In this document: one piece after another, positions 11,525 through 22,533 of the stretch
Position numbering within the stretch: the first letter of the stretch is position 1
How the letters are laid out: every line of letters begins with the position of its first letter
Notes under the pieces: model-generated
Databases searched by the model: none
Told to the model about the DNA's origin: nothing
Seen by the model: the letters and a program-made list of their open reading frames with translations, nothing else
Translations under genes and position numbers: made by a program
NCBI GenBank assembly: GCA_026419785.1
Contig: JAODTK010000865.1
Coordinates: forward strand, 162,701 to 226,700
Length of the DNA stretch: 64,000 nt
DNA from: Sclerodactyla briareus
Taxonomy: Eukaryota > Echinodermata > Holothuroidea > Dendrochirotida > Sclerodactylidae
Direction of reading: 5' to 3'

Positions 11525-13342
11525 ATGGGTATGGGGAGCGCCCCTCTCCGAGACCATCCTGAGACTCTTCGGCGGGAACGCGTGGACGCAAATGTTATAC
11601 GGAACCTTGTTATTGAACTGGCCAACGATAGCAATGGCGCAAGTGTGCTGCGTTGTCCCACTAACCAAGTATCATGTACGCTATTCCTGCAGTGGGGGTG
11701 TATTCCTGCAGTGGGGAGTGTTAGAGATTGTGCACAATTGTTGGCACATATCAATACCCTCGTACCAGTATTCAACATAAGAAGTGAGCAAGTTCACATT
11801 ATATTCCTAAAGGTGACAATAATGATTGGAAATTTATTCGCAGGGGTAAGACACAGCGGGGGGGTAACCAACATGTTCCCACGAAGAGTCCCCAAGGATT
11901 CGGGAGACGAGGAAAGGCCTCCCAGCAGGACCATGAATGCCGATAGGTGGGTAATGACTGGACTTGGCTTCTAATGTTACCAGATAATTCAGAGCAAAGC
12001 TGCAAAATTCTCTCGCTAAATATTTTAACCCGTTGTGGCACCTCGGGTCATTGCGTGGAAATTGGGTTATGTAAACCGAATAGACGGATAGACCATGAGT
12101 CGATTACTTTTCATTTAGGGTTGTTGATCGGGGCTCATGGACAATTAGGAATGTGGAGAAGTTATTCCGGCAGACTTTGATTTTGTAGTCAGACAGAAAC
12201 GCCTTCGTTGAGAAGAACAAGAAGTCAAGAACACTATATAATGGAAAATTAATATTTTGGCTGACCTTGTTTAACACGGATAGTGCCATCCCTGAGTGGA
12301 TGAATCAATTTTATTACTTGGTATATGGCTTCCATATATGAGCAATGATCCCGATTGTTTCGGGGGTAGGTCGAAGACGAGGTCAACAATTGAACATGTG
12401 AAAAACCTTGTTACACCCGGATTTAGGTGGGTATGCTTGATGTGATCAAGTTAAAATGTTGCATGCAAAGTGCCTTGCGCGTGGACCGCCATTTCCTGGA
12501 AGAAATGGGACATTTGTGGACAAAAACGTCATTGATCATTTTGAGATCAATGGACAGTCAATGAATCACTAGGCTTCTGGCGTTACGGCTGTGTGAGAAA
12601 TATCTAGCATTTCGGTCTAGATTTACCATTTGCAAACGGGACCGGTGAATTGAAATGTCATCCGAGGTCAATGGACTACGAGGACGGTCAAAAGCCTTCT
12701 AACTTTTATGGCGCTTTACGCTTGCCCTTGGGCCCTCCAACTGATACAGCGACCTCCCTCATCCTTCCTAATAGGAAATAGTTAACCACCTTGTTAAGGA
12801 TAAGGAAATGAATTTATATTCCAAGCTAAACTTGCCGGCAGGATTGATATGTTAGAATGGGCACATGCTTGCGTTTTCAACCGAAATCACGGATCAGTAT
12901 GATAACACCCCTCCGCTTCGATTTTCGTGCAGGCATATTATTTATGGTCTAAATCCGTTATCGATAGCCTTGAATTTGAAGAGAGCAATCATTCTGTTCA
13001 ATTATCTCAAGGCCAATTAATTAGTAAGGATGATGGAATATTGGTACTACAGTTTAGGAAGAGTTTTGCGGTTATAGAACCAAATAAAGAATGAAATGAG
13101 AATCGCCCTTTAGGAATGAAGTACAAAATTGCAGTTAGTCTTGTCTTCAAGGCATCACATACAACATCAAAATACACTAAGTAGAAACAAAGATCCATGT
13201 TGGTAGTAGAGTTGGTTATTCAGACTGGGTTTGAACTTCTTGATATGAAGAGCTTTGGCTTTATATAACCGTGACATAACATTGGCATATATATAGGATA
13301 GGTCTGATATTACTGTGAGGTACTGTTTTTAGGACTGCATGC
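11525..13342. other. Unassigned sequence
   Basis: Open stretches of 100-150 codons on both strands (11.4-12.0 kb) carry no recognisable motif and no clear splice frame. A satellite-like scrap lies near 12360-12420. No gene is claimed. Confidence 0.4.
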
Positions 13343-13350
13343 TGCGAGAC

Positions 13351-13638
13351 CAGTGGTTCCCAACCATGGGGAAATTTCGAGATTTTAGGGGAGAAAAAAA
13401 GGTATTTACAAAGGTATCATTTTTGCAGGATTTTTAGAGTTGGGAATTCTTTCTTGTTACGAACACAATAAATAGCAAGTTTAAACCCTTTCCTGCATCT
13501 CCCCACCTATCAACCTTATAATTGAATCAACCTTCAATTAAAAATGTATTACATAAGGGGAACAGCTTGCAAGCGAGAGGCAAAGGGGGAAAATGGGGGG
13601 GGGGGGAAGGTTGGGGGGGGGGAGGTTGGGAACCACTG
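13351..13638. mobile_element. hAT-type MITE
   Basis: The terminal inverted repeats are perfect over 15 bases: CAGTGGTTCCCAACC at 13351-13365 and its reverse complement at 13624-13638. The flanks are near-identical 8-bp target duplications, TGCGAGAC (13343-13350) and TGCTAGAC (13639-13646). TIRs starting CAGTGGTTCCCAACC with 8-bp duplications are typical of hAT superfamily elements. The 288-bp body has no transposase and contains two G-runs near its right end. Confidence 0.92.
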
Positions 13639-14015
13639 TGCTAGACCTACCAAAGCTAGCAGTTTTTAGTGACACCATTTTATTTTCATCACATGGTGAG
13701 TAGACTATTCCCTGCCAAAAACTACGACTGAAGGGGAAGACCAATTCGAACCACATATTATTTACAAAAAATAAAGGAAGTATTAAAACATTCATGGCTC
13801 AACTTGAAAACGGAGATTTCCGACTCGATAACCAAACAAAGTTGTTATATTTTGAAAATTGGAATACCCTCCCCCATTACCCTACTGCTGGTGGGCGGTC
13901 AGGGGCTATCCTAGCGGACCCGTATCTTCCTTAACAGCGAGTGTTCGAAACTATTCATGATTTTTGTTATCCTTTTTGTTATATGATTCGCACAGCTAAC
14001 TGGTTTGTCTTACAG

Positions 14016-14165
14016 AGCTAATCCATGAATGAATCCGAGAGAGGGTTAGTGCGCAGCGAAGTAAAATCCAAGTGACGAACGCGAAAGGGGAAAACAAGCC
14101 GAAATGTGCTTCCAAAAACGACCGAATTGAAGCCCCCAGACCAGCGCAGAAGACGCCTACGCAAG
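14016..14165 (+). CDS. Cyclin-like gene, N-terminal exon
   Basis: An acceptor (TTTGTCTTACAG, AG at 14014-14015) and a donor (CAAG|GTAAAT, GT at 14166) bound this exon. An ATG at 14025 opens MNESERGLVRSEVKSK. A one-base slip then leads into VTNAKGENKPKCASKNDRIE and a basic, proline-rich tail ending in phase 1. The split codon G+AT joins cleanly to the next exon as Asp. The basic, unstructured character suits the N-terminal tail of a mitotic cyclin, but I see no convincing destruction box. The start codon is uncertain because the sequence upstream in the exon is short and a 5' non-coding exon may exist. Confidence 0.55.
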
Positions 14166-14591
14166 GTAAATATTGCTTAAGTGAGCAGATCTCCCGTAGA
14201 AACCGCTGGTGAATAAATCTAGGGCAGGAAAATGAGTATTAACTTAGACCGAGACTCCCATACGGAACGTTTTTTATTTCCTTACAAAATATTGCTCATT
14301 ACTCCGCGCCTACAATTTGCGTCATTGGGGACACTTGATACATCCCTAATTTTGGGTGTTCGTGGGGGGATTGCTACCTTCGCACCACTTCTAATATATA
14401 ACGATTTTTAGATTGATACAGTTCCGGCGGATATAGCGCCATCACTGGTACGGACAACAAAAAAATTCACATAACCCTGTATGCGACTTTGGTAACAAGC
14501 TATTGTCAGCCTGCCCTTTTCAGCGTTACAGATATACTAATTGCGTTGTCGATGCCTGTACGGATACTCTGCATCATTATTTCAATTTCAG

Positions 14592-14750
14592 ATGTGCTCC
14601 CGAAGAGTCTGCATGTGTTCGAGGATGCGGAGAGGTACGAAGAAGACCTCGATACTTTTGACGGTATCTACGCCCCAGACATCCACCCGTATCTCCAGTT
14701 AGAAACACTTACCACGGTTGATCCCACGCTAGACAATGAGGGGGGGGGGG
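14592..14750 (+). CDS. Cyclin-like gene, exon leading into the cyclin box
   Basis: Follows acceptor TTTCAATTTCAG (AG at 14590-14591). It enters in the phase expected from 14165 and reads VLPKSLHVFEDAERYEEDLD then TFDGIYAPDIHPYLQLE. The YAPDIHPYLQLE part matches the Y-x-x-D/E-I-Y-x-Y-L helix that precedes the box in A- and B-type cyclins. The exon runs into a 12-base G tract (14740-14751), where the donor is probably buried (GTCAGA at 14751). The length of that tract is unreliable, so the exact end and phase are not fixed. Confidence 0.75.
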
Positions 14751-15166
14751 GTCAGACCTCCACAGGGCATTCTAACAAGACGTTAACGCGGAGCGGTTGA
14801 AGAGTGTGACGATTTTAAATCATCGTTTTTTGGCTGGTCGTTGTATTATGCGGTTCTTTGCCCTTCTTGTCACATTTGGGTTAACACTGTATACTCCCCT
14901 GCAAGCATCATTTCCTAGGCAGTACGTTCTTCTCGTCCCCTTCCCCAAATTTGAGGGTATCCGGCGGGTACGCCTCAGACGAAATTATATGACTCGTGTA
15001 TTGTCGGACGGCTGAATACCAACTCGAGCCCATATGTCATTGACACGATCGGATGTTTATGGAATCGCCGGCACATCAGGAATTTAAATGCAGACCAAAA
15101 CCGTATCGAAAATAGGCTTGTAGAAATAATTGCGATCTCCGACTTTTACATCTTTTAGCATTTCAG

Positions 15167-15265
15167 TCTATCGAGTCCAAATGCTGCCACAAACGGCCGG
15201 TTCTCAACGGGGTCATCTCAGCGAGCAACCGGAGAGTGCTGGTCGCATGGATGAGGGAAGTTCAG
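15167..15265 (+). CDS. Cyclin-like gene, first cyclin-box exon
   Basis: A 99-base exon with acceptor TTTAGCATTTCAG (AG at 15165-15166) and donor CAG|GTGAGA (GT at 15266). Exactly 33 codons are open in phase 0. The end reads SASNRRVLVAWMREVQ, matching the MRAILVDWLVEVQ signature at the start of the cyclin N-box, including the Trp and the acidic residue used for CDK contact. It joins in frame to the exon at 15378. Together they give a continuous box helix 1 to helix 2. Confidence 0.85.
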
Positions 15266-15377
15266 GTGAGACCCCCTCCCAGTTCCAGGGGCGGTATCGG
15301 GGCTAAACTGATACAATGACCACACACATTGACTACTGCCCACGTGGCCCTCAGTTGTATCATCGCTTGTATTTCAG

Positions 15378-15530
15378 GAATTTCTCGGACTTCACCAGGA
15401 GACCTTCCACCTCGCGATTACTATCACGGACTTGGTCGTTGAGAGCGGTACCGGGCAACTTAGGAGTATCAGCTACTGGGTCTGGTGGCTTTCATTGCCG
15501 CCAAGTAACCTCGAGAGATACGTGCCACGG
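15378..15530 (+). CDS. Cyclin-like gene, second cyclin-box exon
   Basis: Acceptor GCTTGTATTTCAG (AG at 15376-15377) and donor CGG|GTGAGC (GT at 15531). It opens in phase 0 as EFLGLHQETFHLAITITDL, the family helix 'F-x-L-x-x-E-T-x-x-L-A-V-x-x-x-D'. The next part reads EYQLLGLVAFIAAK, the hallmark 'Q-L-L-G-x-x-x-x-x-x-A-x-K', but one frame over. The original frame then returns as ERYVPR. One base seems missing near 15463 and one extra near 15507, and the two cancel. Compensating single-base slips inside a conserved box suggest sequencing error more than decay. Confidence 0.85.
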
Positions 15531-15891
15531 GTGAGCTTTTAACGAAACCACCTACTAGGATTCCATAGATGGATGTAAAAATAGGTAGTTTTTAGGGAGT
15601 TATTCCGTGAAACATAAATTCGTCGTGTCGCGGCATCGCTGCCGCCTTGGCACGCATGCATGGTACTTGCCTTCTCAGTGTTCTATTTCATAATGACAAT
15701 GCTTTGCTACAAATTAATTACAGCTCATTCCGGCACGTTTCGTGTTTTTTCTCGTTTCCCAAAAAATCTGGCACGTCCACAATCTGTTTCACCGACCCGT
15801 GCCGACTGGCAGGTCAGTGTTGGGTCTGCTGAAGTTAGCTATCAGTGTGTATGAAGTGGAATATGACCGAATTTCCTTCCGTTCTTCTCAG

Positions 15892-16021
15892 ATCGACATG
15901 CGATACCCAAGCGGTCCTACGCAAAGAGGAAGGAAGTGCTACAAATACTGGACTATGACATCAACCTCCCACCCCTTCTTGGTTCCTGGAGTATTATACA
16001 TGCGACGACGAATCACAGAAG
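15892..16021 (+). CDS. Cyclin-like gene, exon linking N-box to C-box
   Basis: Acceptor CCGTTCTTCTCAG (AG at 15890-15891) and donor AAG|GTATGA (GT at 16022). Reads SYAKRKEVLQILDYDINL and, after a one-base slip near 15969, PTPSWFLEYYTCDDESQK. This matches the cyclin pattern 'Y-T-K-x-E-V-L-x-M-E-x-x-I-L-x-x-L-D-F-D-I-N-L-P-T-P-x-x-F-L'. The entry phase does not fit directly to 15530, so a small exon probably lies between them. A stretch ending at a GTCAGT donor near 15811 is a weak candidate. The remaining C-box was not found with confidence. Confidence 0.85.
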
Positions 16022-16606
16022 GTATGACGCGTTAGCGGAGCGGTAGTAGGGCAGATTGCTCAACTATTACTATTGTCTGGTAGCGTGCGCATCAATTACT
16101 GCAATCAGTGCCTGTCTGGTGTGCTTAATTTCTTCAAACTGTGATGGACTGTATCCCATTAGCACAGCACCATGAGAATAAGATAACACGCGCGTTTAAT
16201 TACTGCAATTGGTTCAGTGCGTCCAGACTGATTTTTGTTAACTAGATGTCATATCACCTCTTTATTGCCCACAAAGTGCGAGTACAACTACACTAGCTTT
16301 GTCCCTACTATAGACAAAAATATATCCCCAGTACCTTTTTTGTAAATAAAAAACACATCACACGTGGATTAGCATTAGAGTATACAGCCTCGCAGTAATT
16401 CCACCGCCGCTTCAAAATTGGCGGGTATCACGAGCAACTGGCTTGTCCACTGTAGACAAAGGTATAATTTCAAGCACTTTGGCAAAAAACAAAACAAATT
16501 GGTTGCAAGTTAGGGTATACACATCAATCCAGTGATTCACGCGAACACATAACTCCAAAGAGTTGGGTTTAGGCCTACTCAGATCATCCTCTTTTGGCAT
16601 TTTCAG

Positions 16607-16812
16607 ATCAAGATATGGCGTCATTGTTTTCTTGACTCTGTTCACCCTTGACTCGATCGGCCCCTAAAGTCCCTTTCTCGAATGAGAGCAGCAGCCTCGA
16701 TGGCTTCGCAACACAGCTCACTCCGGCCCCAAGACGTCTGGCAAAAATCTCGGAAGAGAATCTGGTTTCCTCTGGCACACCGCCTGGAACACCCGTCCAA
16801 ACCGAGGGCTGA
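16607..16812 (+). CDS. Possible 3'-terminal exon downstream of the cyclin exons
   Basis: Follows a strong acceptor (CTTTTGGCATTTTCAG, AG at 16605-16606). After an early one-base slip it reads a Ser/Pro/Thr-rich tail that includes RRLAKISEENLVSSGTPPGT and stops with TGA at 16810-16812. An AATAAA lies at 17023-17028. A C-terminal PEST-like tail would suit a cyclin. A competing 115-codon ORF runs through the same bases on the - strand without motifs. Membership of the cyclin gene is inference, and the C-box exons between 16022 and 16606 were not found. Confidence 0.35.
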
Positions 16813-17022
16813 AAACGTTTGATCATGGACGCTACCGAAACAGGTCGGTCAAACTTGCCCAGAACGGTGAACAAGGGCACAACCATGTAACGGTCCAAAG
16901 AAGTGATTCTTAGAGGAATTATCAGTCCTGTCAGTGTGGTATGTGTATATGCCATTGTGTGAATCTTAAAGCTTCATTCAGCCTCAGTTTGAAATATTCG
17001 GAGAATACCATCCATGATTTAA

Positions 17023-17028
17023 AATAAA
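17023..17028 (+). terminator. Candidate polyadenylation signal AATAAA
   Basis: Canonical hexamer about 210 bases after the stop of the possible last exon, just before the satellite array begins. No T/GT-rich element was verified. Confidence 0.3.
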
Positions 17029-17239
17029 TACCTTCGTTAAATAACCCATCTACAAGACTTCAGTCGGAATTACAGCATTAAAATGTTATGGCGAAACTCG
17101 TGATCGGTCCCGCGAATTTTAAAAAATGCCGGCTGGCCGTAACAAATTATTGTTTCCCCCCCAGGGACCAACATAATCCACAAATGGACGAATTTTTGAT
17201 TCCTTGACGAAGTCAGGATAAACCTATGCTCTCCAAGTG

Positions 17240-19420
17240 TGTGTAGTTGTGTGACGCCCTGAGCTTGTGAACACAATAACTCGACCCCACTGGATGATGA
17301 AGCTCACGTATGCCATGTTTATGTGTTTGACGCCTGGCTTGTGAAACGATAACCGAAACTCGAACCCCACCTGGATGGATGAAGCTCATACTTGGTATGA
17401 TGATTACATGAACCCCATTTTTCTGGGGTCATGTCAGAGGTCATATCGACGTCACGGCAGAGTCAAGTCTGAAAACCTGTGAACACAATAAGTTCAGAAC
17501 AGTTGGTCTGATCGGGTTCAATTGGTGTTTGGCTTTCTTATGGTGAGTAACAGAACCCTATTGTTTTTGGTACAGGTCGGGGTGAATTTTGGTCAAAAAT
17601 AGGATTTATGAAAAGACAATAATTTGGCCAATTTTGGCTTGTGAACCGATAACTCGACCCCACCTGGATGAATGAAGCTCATACTTATTATATTTGTTCC
17701 CCATGATGAGTACATGAACCTATTGTTTTTGGGGCAGGTCAAGGCATCTGAGGGGCACCAGAGCAAAGATCTGAAAACCTAGTGAACACGATAAGTCCCA
17801 AATGGTTGGTCTGTCGGGTTCAGCTTGGTGTGTAGCTTCTTATGGGAGTAACAGATACAGGAACCCTATTGTTTTTGTATAGTCGGGGTGAATTTTGGTC
17901 AAAAATAGAACATTTTGAAAAGTCAATAAATTTTTGGCCATTGGCTTGTGAACACGATTCACTCGACCCCACCTGGATGAATGGCTCATACTTGGTATAT
18001 TTGTTCCCCATGATGAGTACATGAACCCTCTTGTTTTTGGGCCAGGTCAGAGGTCATCTGAGGTCACCAGAGGTCAGTCTGAAAACCTCGTGAACACGAT
18101 AAGTCCAGAATGGTTGGTCTGATCGGGTTCAAATTTGGTGTGTAGCTTTCTTTTGGGGAGTACAGGAACCCTATTGTTTTTGGTATAGGTTCGGGGTGAA
18201 TTTTGGTCAAAAATAAATTTATGAAAAGACAATAATTTGGCCAATTTTGGCTTGTGAACACGATAACTCGACCTCACCTAGATGGATGAAGCTCATACTT
18301 GGTATATTTGTTCCCCATGATGAGTACATGAACCCTATTGTTTTGGGGTCAGGTCAGAGGTCATCGGAGGTCACCAGAGGTCAGTCTGAAAACCTTGTGA
18401 ACATGATAAGTCCAGAATGGTTGGTCTGATCGGGTTCAAATTTGGTGTGTAGCTTTCTTATGGGGAGTACAGGAACCCTATTGTTTTTGGTATAGGTCGG
18501 GGTGAATTTTGGTCAAAAATAGAAAATTTGTGAAAAGTCAATAATTTGGCCAATTTTGGCTTGTGAACATGATAACTCGACCTCACCTAGATGGATGAAG
18601 CTCATACTTGGTATATTTGTTCCCCATGATGAGTACATGAACCCTATTGTTTTGGAGTCAGGTCAGAGGTCAATTGAGGTCACAGAGGGCAGTATTGAAA
18701 AATTGGAAATGATAAGTCCAGACTGGATGGCCTGATCGGGTCGTTCAAATCAAATTGGTGGGTAGCTTTCTTATCGGGAGTACAGGGACCCTAGTTTTGG
18801 TATAGGTCGGGGTGAATTTTGGTCAACAAATAGAAAATTGGTGAAAAGTCAATAATTTGGCCAATTTTGGCTTGGAACATGATAACTCGACCTCACCTGG
18901 GATGGAGAAGCTCATACTTGGATATTGTGTTCCCCATGATGCGTACATGAACCCTATTGTTTTGGGGTCAGGTCAGAGAAGTCATCCTGCAGGGGTCATA
19001 GAGGTCAAAGTCTGAAAAAACCTGGTGAACACGATAGGTCAGAAATGGTTGGTCTGATCGGGTTCAAATTCTGGTAGTAGCTTTCTTAGGGGAGTACAGG
19101 AACCGTTGATTTTGGTATAGGCGGGGGAATTCATGGTCGATCGAAAATAGAAAATTATGAAAAGACAATAATTTGGCCAATTTTGGCTTGTAAACACGAT
19201 AACTGGACCCACCTGGTGAATGAAGCTCACCACTTGGTATGTGTGTTCCCCCATGCTGAGTACATGAACCCTAGTGTTTGGTCCAGGTCAGAGGTCACTG
19301 AAGGTCACCAGAGGTCAGAGTCTGAAGTCCTTGAAATTAGTGTGTAGCTATCTTACCAAGAGTATTTGTCAGACCTTAGTTTTCCCACAATGAGCTCGTA
19401 CAATCTCCCGTTTGTCTCGT
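17240..19420 (+). repeat. Satellite array, about 306-bp unit, about seven units
   Basis: The start-of-unit phrase 'ggcttgtgaacacgataact' plus 'cgacc' recurs near 17262, 17335, 17637, 17943, 18249, 18558, 18868 and 19186, giving a period of about 306-318. Inside each unit come 'gaatgaagctcatacttggt', 'ccccatgatgagtacatgaa', 'ggtcagaggtcat', 'gataagtccagaatggttgg' and 'gtgtagctttctta'. The array starts after 'gtgtgacgccctg'. Units at 17.9-18.7 kb are most alike and the edges are decayed. Small ORFs inside are repeats of one another, not genes. Confidence 0.95.
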
Positions 19421-19723
19421 GTCTATAGGTGGTCAGGAGTCAAGGAATAACTAAGCCTTTGGCTTTCTGGTTACCGAAATAGGGGTTTCCCTCAAATTGT
19501 AGGGCTGTATCAAATCTACAATAGATTACTACAACACAGAGTACTTCGTTGGCTGGAAGGAGAACATGAAATGAAACCTGAATGGTGTCAGGTCAGAGGT
19601 AAAACTGGAGGAAATAATGGTGGAAAAAGTTGAAAAGTTCTGATTGTTGAAATAGGGTGTAGCTTCTATTTCAAGAGTACAGCGACCCTATGGTTGATCA
19701 AGGATAGATAATTTTTGTGAGAA

Positions 19724-20275
19724 AATGGGAAATTTGTCAAAGACATGTGGATTATTTTGCCCATCATGAGCTGGTATAATTTCTCCACACTCCTTGTCAT
19801 TGATGTCTCACGCGCGCCTAGTGTCATTTGGTGGTGTGGAGGCCCAACCTCTGTGGTTCTGTCCTTGAGGTTCAAATTATACATGTAGGAAGGGCCTATT
19901 GGTTCAGGACCATTGCATTACCAGATGTCTATTCTCAATTAAGGAGAACTGCAGGATGAAGTACAAAGAGGCTAATTAATTAGCTGGAGAACTGAATGCG
20001 TCAGTCAATGGGGAATTTGTCGGACAGGTGATTATTGCCCATCATAATGAGCTGTAGAATTTCCCATTTGTCTTGGTGTTGGCCATTTGTCTTTGGTTGA
20101 ATGAGAGGCCCACTCTGTGGTTCTGTCCTTGAGGTTCAAATTATACATGTAGGAGCCTATTGTATTGTTTCGGGACCATGCCTACCTGATGTCTCTTCTC
20201 AATTAAGGAGAACTGCAGGATGAATTATAAGGAGGCTAATATATTAGCTGGAGAACTGAATGCCTCAATCCAAAC
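19724..20275 (+). repeat. Direct repeat pair, about 285 bp
   Basis: Copy 1 about 19724-20007 and copy 2 about 20008-20275. Both contain 'gcccatcat-atgagctg', 'tctgtccttgaggttcaaat', 'atacatgtagga' and 'aattaaggagaactgcagga'. They sit next to the 306-bp array and may be a different segment of the same element. Confidence 0.85.
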
Positions 20276-20279
20276 CCAA

Positions 20280-21590
20280 ATTCATACGATTTCGGCTACG
20301 GAGTACAGCCCTTCTAAGTTTGTGCAGGTATATTGCGCAAGATCGGGAAGCATCCCATCATGCAATATGAATGATGGTCATACTTGCACAACCATGCAAA
20401 CAATCTTTGTTCTCTATTGAAATTCACACATTATTTTCACTTCGAAAAGCATTCGGTCTATGGGAGAGGATGCTGTAGTGGGTGGTAGGGTTGATGGTTA
20501 CTCTGGGGAGAGAAAGACAACAGGAACTTCTGTAAAGGTGGAATTGAAACAATAAAAAGACCAGTTAAATGCATGACTTCCTGGTTGTCCAAGTGTGACG
20601 TCATATGTTATCTCCCCAATTTCTTGCACAATGGACCAATAACTCCACATAGGAAACATCGTATTGGAATGGGGTTGGACCTATAGGTTTTCATTCTCCA
20701 TGATATAATCAGTAGTATCCAAGCCTTGCGTTGTCCTTAACAACTGTGCAAGAAATTGTGTGAAGAGATCATTACTGGGCAAGAAGGGTTGCTGTTGAGT
20801 AGATACCTATTGGATGAACGCGGGGTATATAGAATGATCTCTATTGTCTGAACCGTTTGTAACCGCAATGAATCATGGATTGCCGAAAATCTAATGTTAG
20901 ATTTGTCTGAGTACGGAGTAGAATAGTAGATATTACTGGGAGTGAGATGGGGGAGTGTACATGGCAGTTAGAACAAAATAACCAAGCATAGAGGCACAGA
21001 ATCTCCACAATTGTTGCCTTCTTATTATTACAGCGATGTTCACTCGAAACAGGCCATCCTGGACGCTCTACCATAGAGTAACGCCGACTAAAGACGCCCG
21101 AAGGTAAAAACCGTATCTGACTGCGCCCAAACCGACAAGAAAATGACCTGCGAATACTCTATGGTCCTTCAGTTATATTTATATTATCTTTTCGTTTTGT
21201 ATTAAGCTACTTCAGAATGTGTACATCCAAAATCTAAAAAATTATAGTATTTTCCTGTTCCTAAATAATAAAACGTCTTGGACCATACCACAACGGTATT
21301 CCTCTTTTTTTCATGCCTGGTATTTCGGGCAATTCGGGAGATTTTTACGGCCTGCCACGAAACCTGCTTCGGCTGCTTGGTATGTTCTAGACGCAAAGTT
21401 CCGGAAATCCACCGTAGGTGGCAACACACACGAAAGCTTCGATGAAACACTTCTAATTGTTTAGTAGCCTGATCGACGGTAATGGTTTGAAACGCCAAGT
21501 ATCTTGTTACAGTCGGCCCTGATGGGGAACGCATGGAAGCTATATTTTTGAGGGACTAAGAAATTGAAATATTTCGGCAGACCGTTATTT
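20280..21590. other. Unassigned sequence
   Basis: A 14-bp inverted pair, 'caatttcttgcaca' near 20616 and its complement near 20745, and a TGACGTCA near 20597 are the only features seen. A 110-codon - strand ORF (21202-21534) has no motif. Confidence 0.35.
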
Positions 21591-21607
21591 TGGCCAAAAT
21601 GAGGATT

Positions 21608-21690
21608 TTCGGGCGATTACGTAATCGTTCTGACGTCATAACCAATGACCCGGATTTACGGGCGATTACGTAATCGTTCTGACATCATTA
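21608..21690 (+). promoter_or_regulatory. Duplicated bZIP-type site pair (TTACGTAA + TGACGTCA)
   Basis: A block of about 49 bases is repeated head to tail. Copy 1 has TTACGTAA at 21617-21624 and TGACGTCA (a full CRE palindrome) at 21631-21638. Copy 2 has TTACGTAA at 21666-21673 and TGACATCA at 21680-21687. PAR-bZIP/C/EBP-ATF and CREB/ATF factors bind such sites. The surrounding DNA is CpG-richer than its neighbours, so an enhancer or divergent promoter is possible. Confidence 0.4.
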
Positions 21691-21717
21691 TAACATAGAC
21701 CGAGGTCATATTGACGA

Positions 21718-21743
21718 AAACAACAACAATAACAACAACAACA
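21718..21743 (+). repeat. AAC microsatellite
   Basis: A run of AAC/AAT triplets at the start of a 90-codon ORF (21711-21983) that shows no known domain. In another frame the run gives poly-Asn followed by an acidic stretch and a possible GTAAAG donor near 21778. Coding status is undecided. Confidence 0.6.
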
Positions 21744-22376
21744 AGTCGGACTTGTTCGAAGACGTTGAAGAAACCGGGTAAAGGACAGCACAAATTGCCC
21801 CGACTTGCCACAGTCGTTAGGCTTGCACGCACATCGTACGTGGGCGCATGCTATTCATGCATGACTGCCGCTTGTGGTATGTACACTGCGGGAAAAGTAG
21901 TCGCAGGCTTTACCAGACGGCGTTACAAACCGCCAGCGTCAACAGAGTGGCTTGCATTTTCTTGCAAGTTCTCGGACTTATGAAGCGGTAATAGTATGAG
22001 GTAGACGTTAGATTACGGTGGTTTCCGGACAAGTAGGCTGAAGTGAAGCTCGACCTAGGTTAGGTTAGCCTAACGTTAGGCCCTCAGCTTGCCGCCTTGC
22101 CTAGGCGACATAAAAATTCACATTACAAATTACGGTTACACAGTCGCCGCAAGAATAAATAGGCTTAAACTCCATATCAGACCAATCTCATTCGCGAACC
22201 CTTACTTAGGACTATATTATTGTAATGTGTTGAGTAAATGAATAGGCTAGGCTTGTAGGCCTACTTGCATAAGGTTGCTTACGGGCCATAATGTTGTTAC
22301 ACCAATGGCCATTGTGGAAAACAGGCTGTAGGGTGTGGCACAGTCAGTCAAATGAAGTGGACCAAGTTGAAACTGC

Positions 22377-22533
22377 CTACATACAGTCTATGCCACGCTA
22401 TAATTTTTGGTGTGGAGTCACCAAAAAGCTGAACAAACTTCCATTGTGGCGCACCTACATACAGTCTATGCCTACGCTATAATTTTTGGTGTGGAGTCAC
22501 ATAAAGGCTGAACAAACTTCCATTGTGGCGCAC
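22377..22533 (+). repeat. 78-bp tandem duplication
   Basis: 'ctacatacagtctatgcc' to 'cttccattgtggcgcac' occurs at 22377-22454 and again at 22455-22533 with few differences. A partial third motif, 'ccattgtgg', lies near 22309. Confidence 0.9.

Noticed and set aside
11457-11974. Overlapping ORFs of 107-149 codons
   Set aside because: Three frames are open over the same bases with no motif, no splice frame and no family likeness.
16608-16955. 115-codon - strand ORF
   Set aside because: It overlaps the + strand exon candidate with a good acceptor; no motif supports the - strand reading, though it is not excluded.
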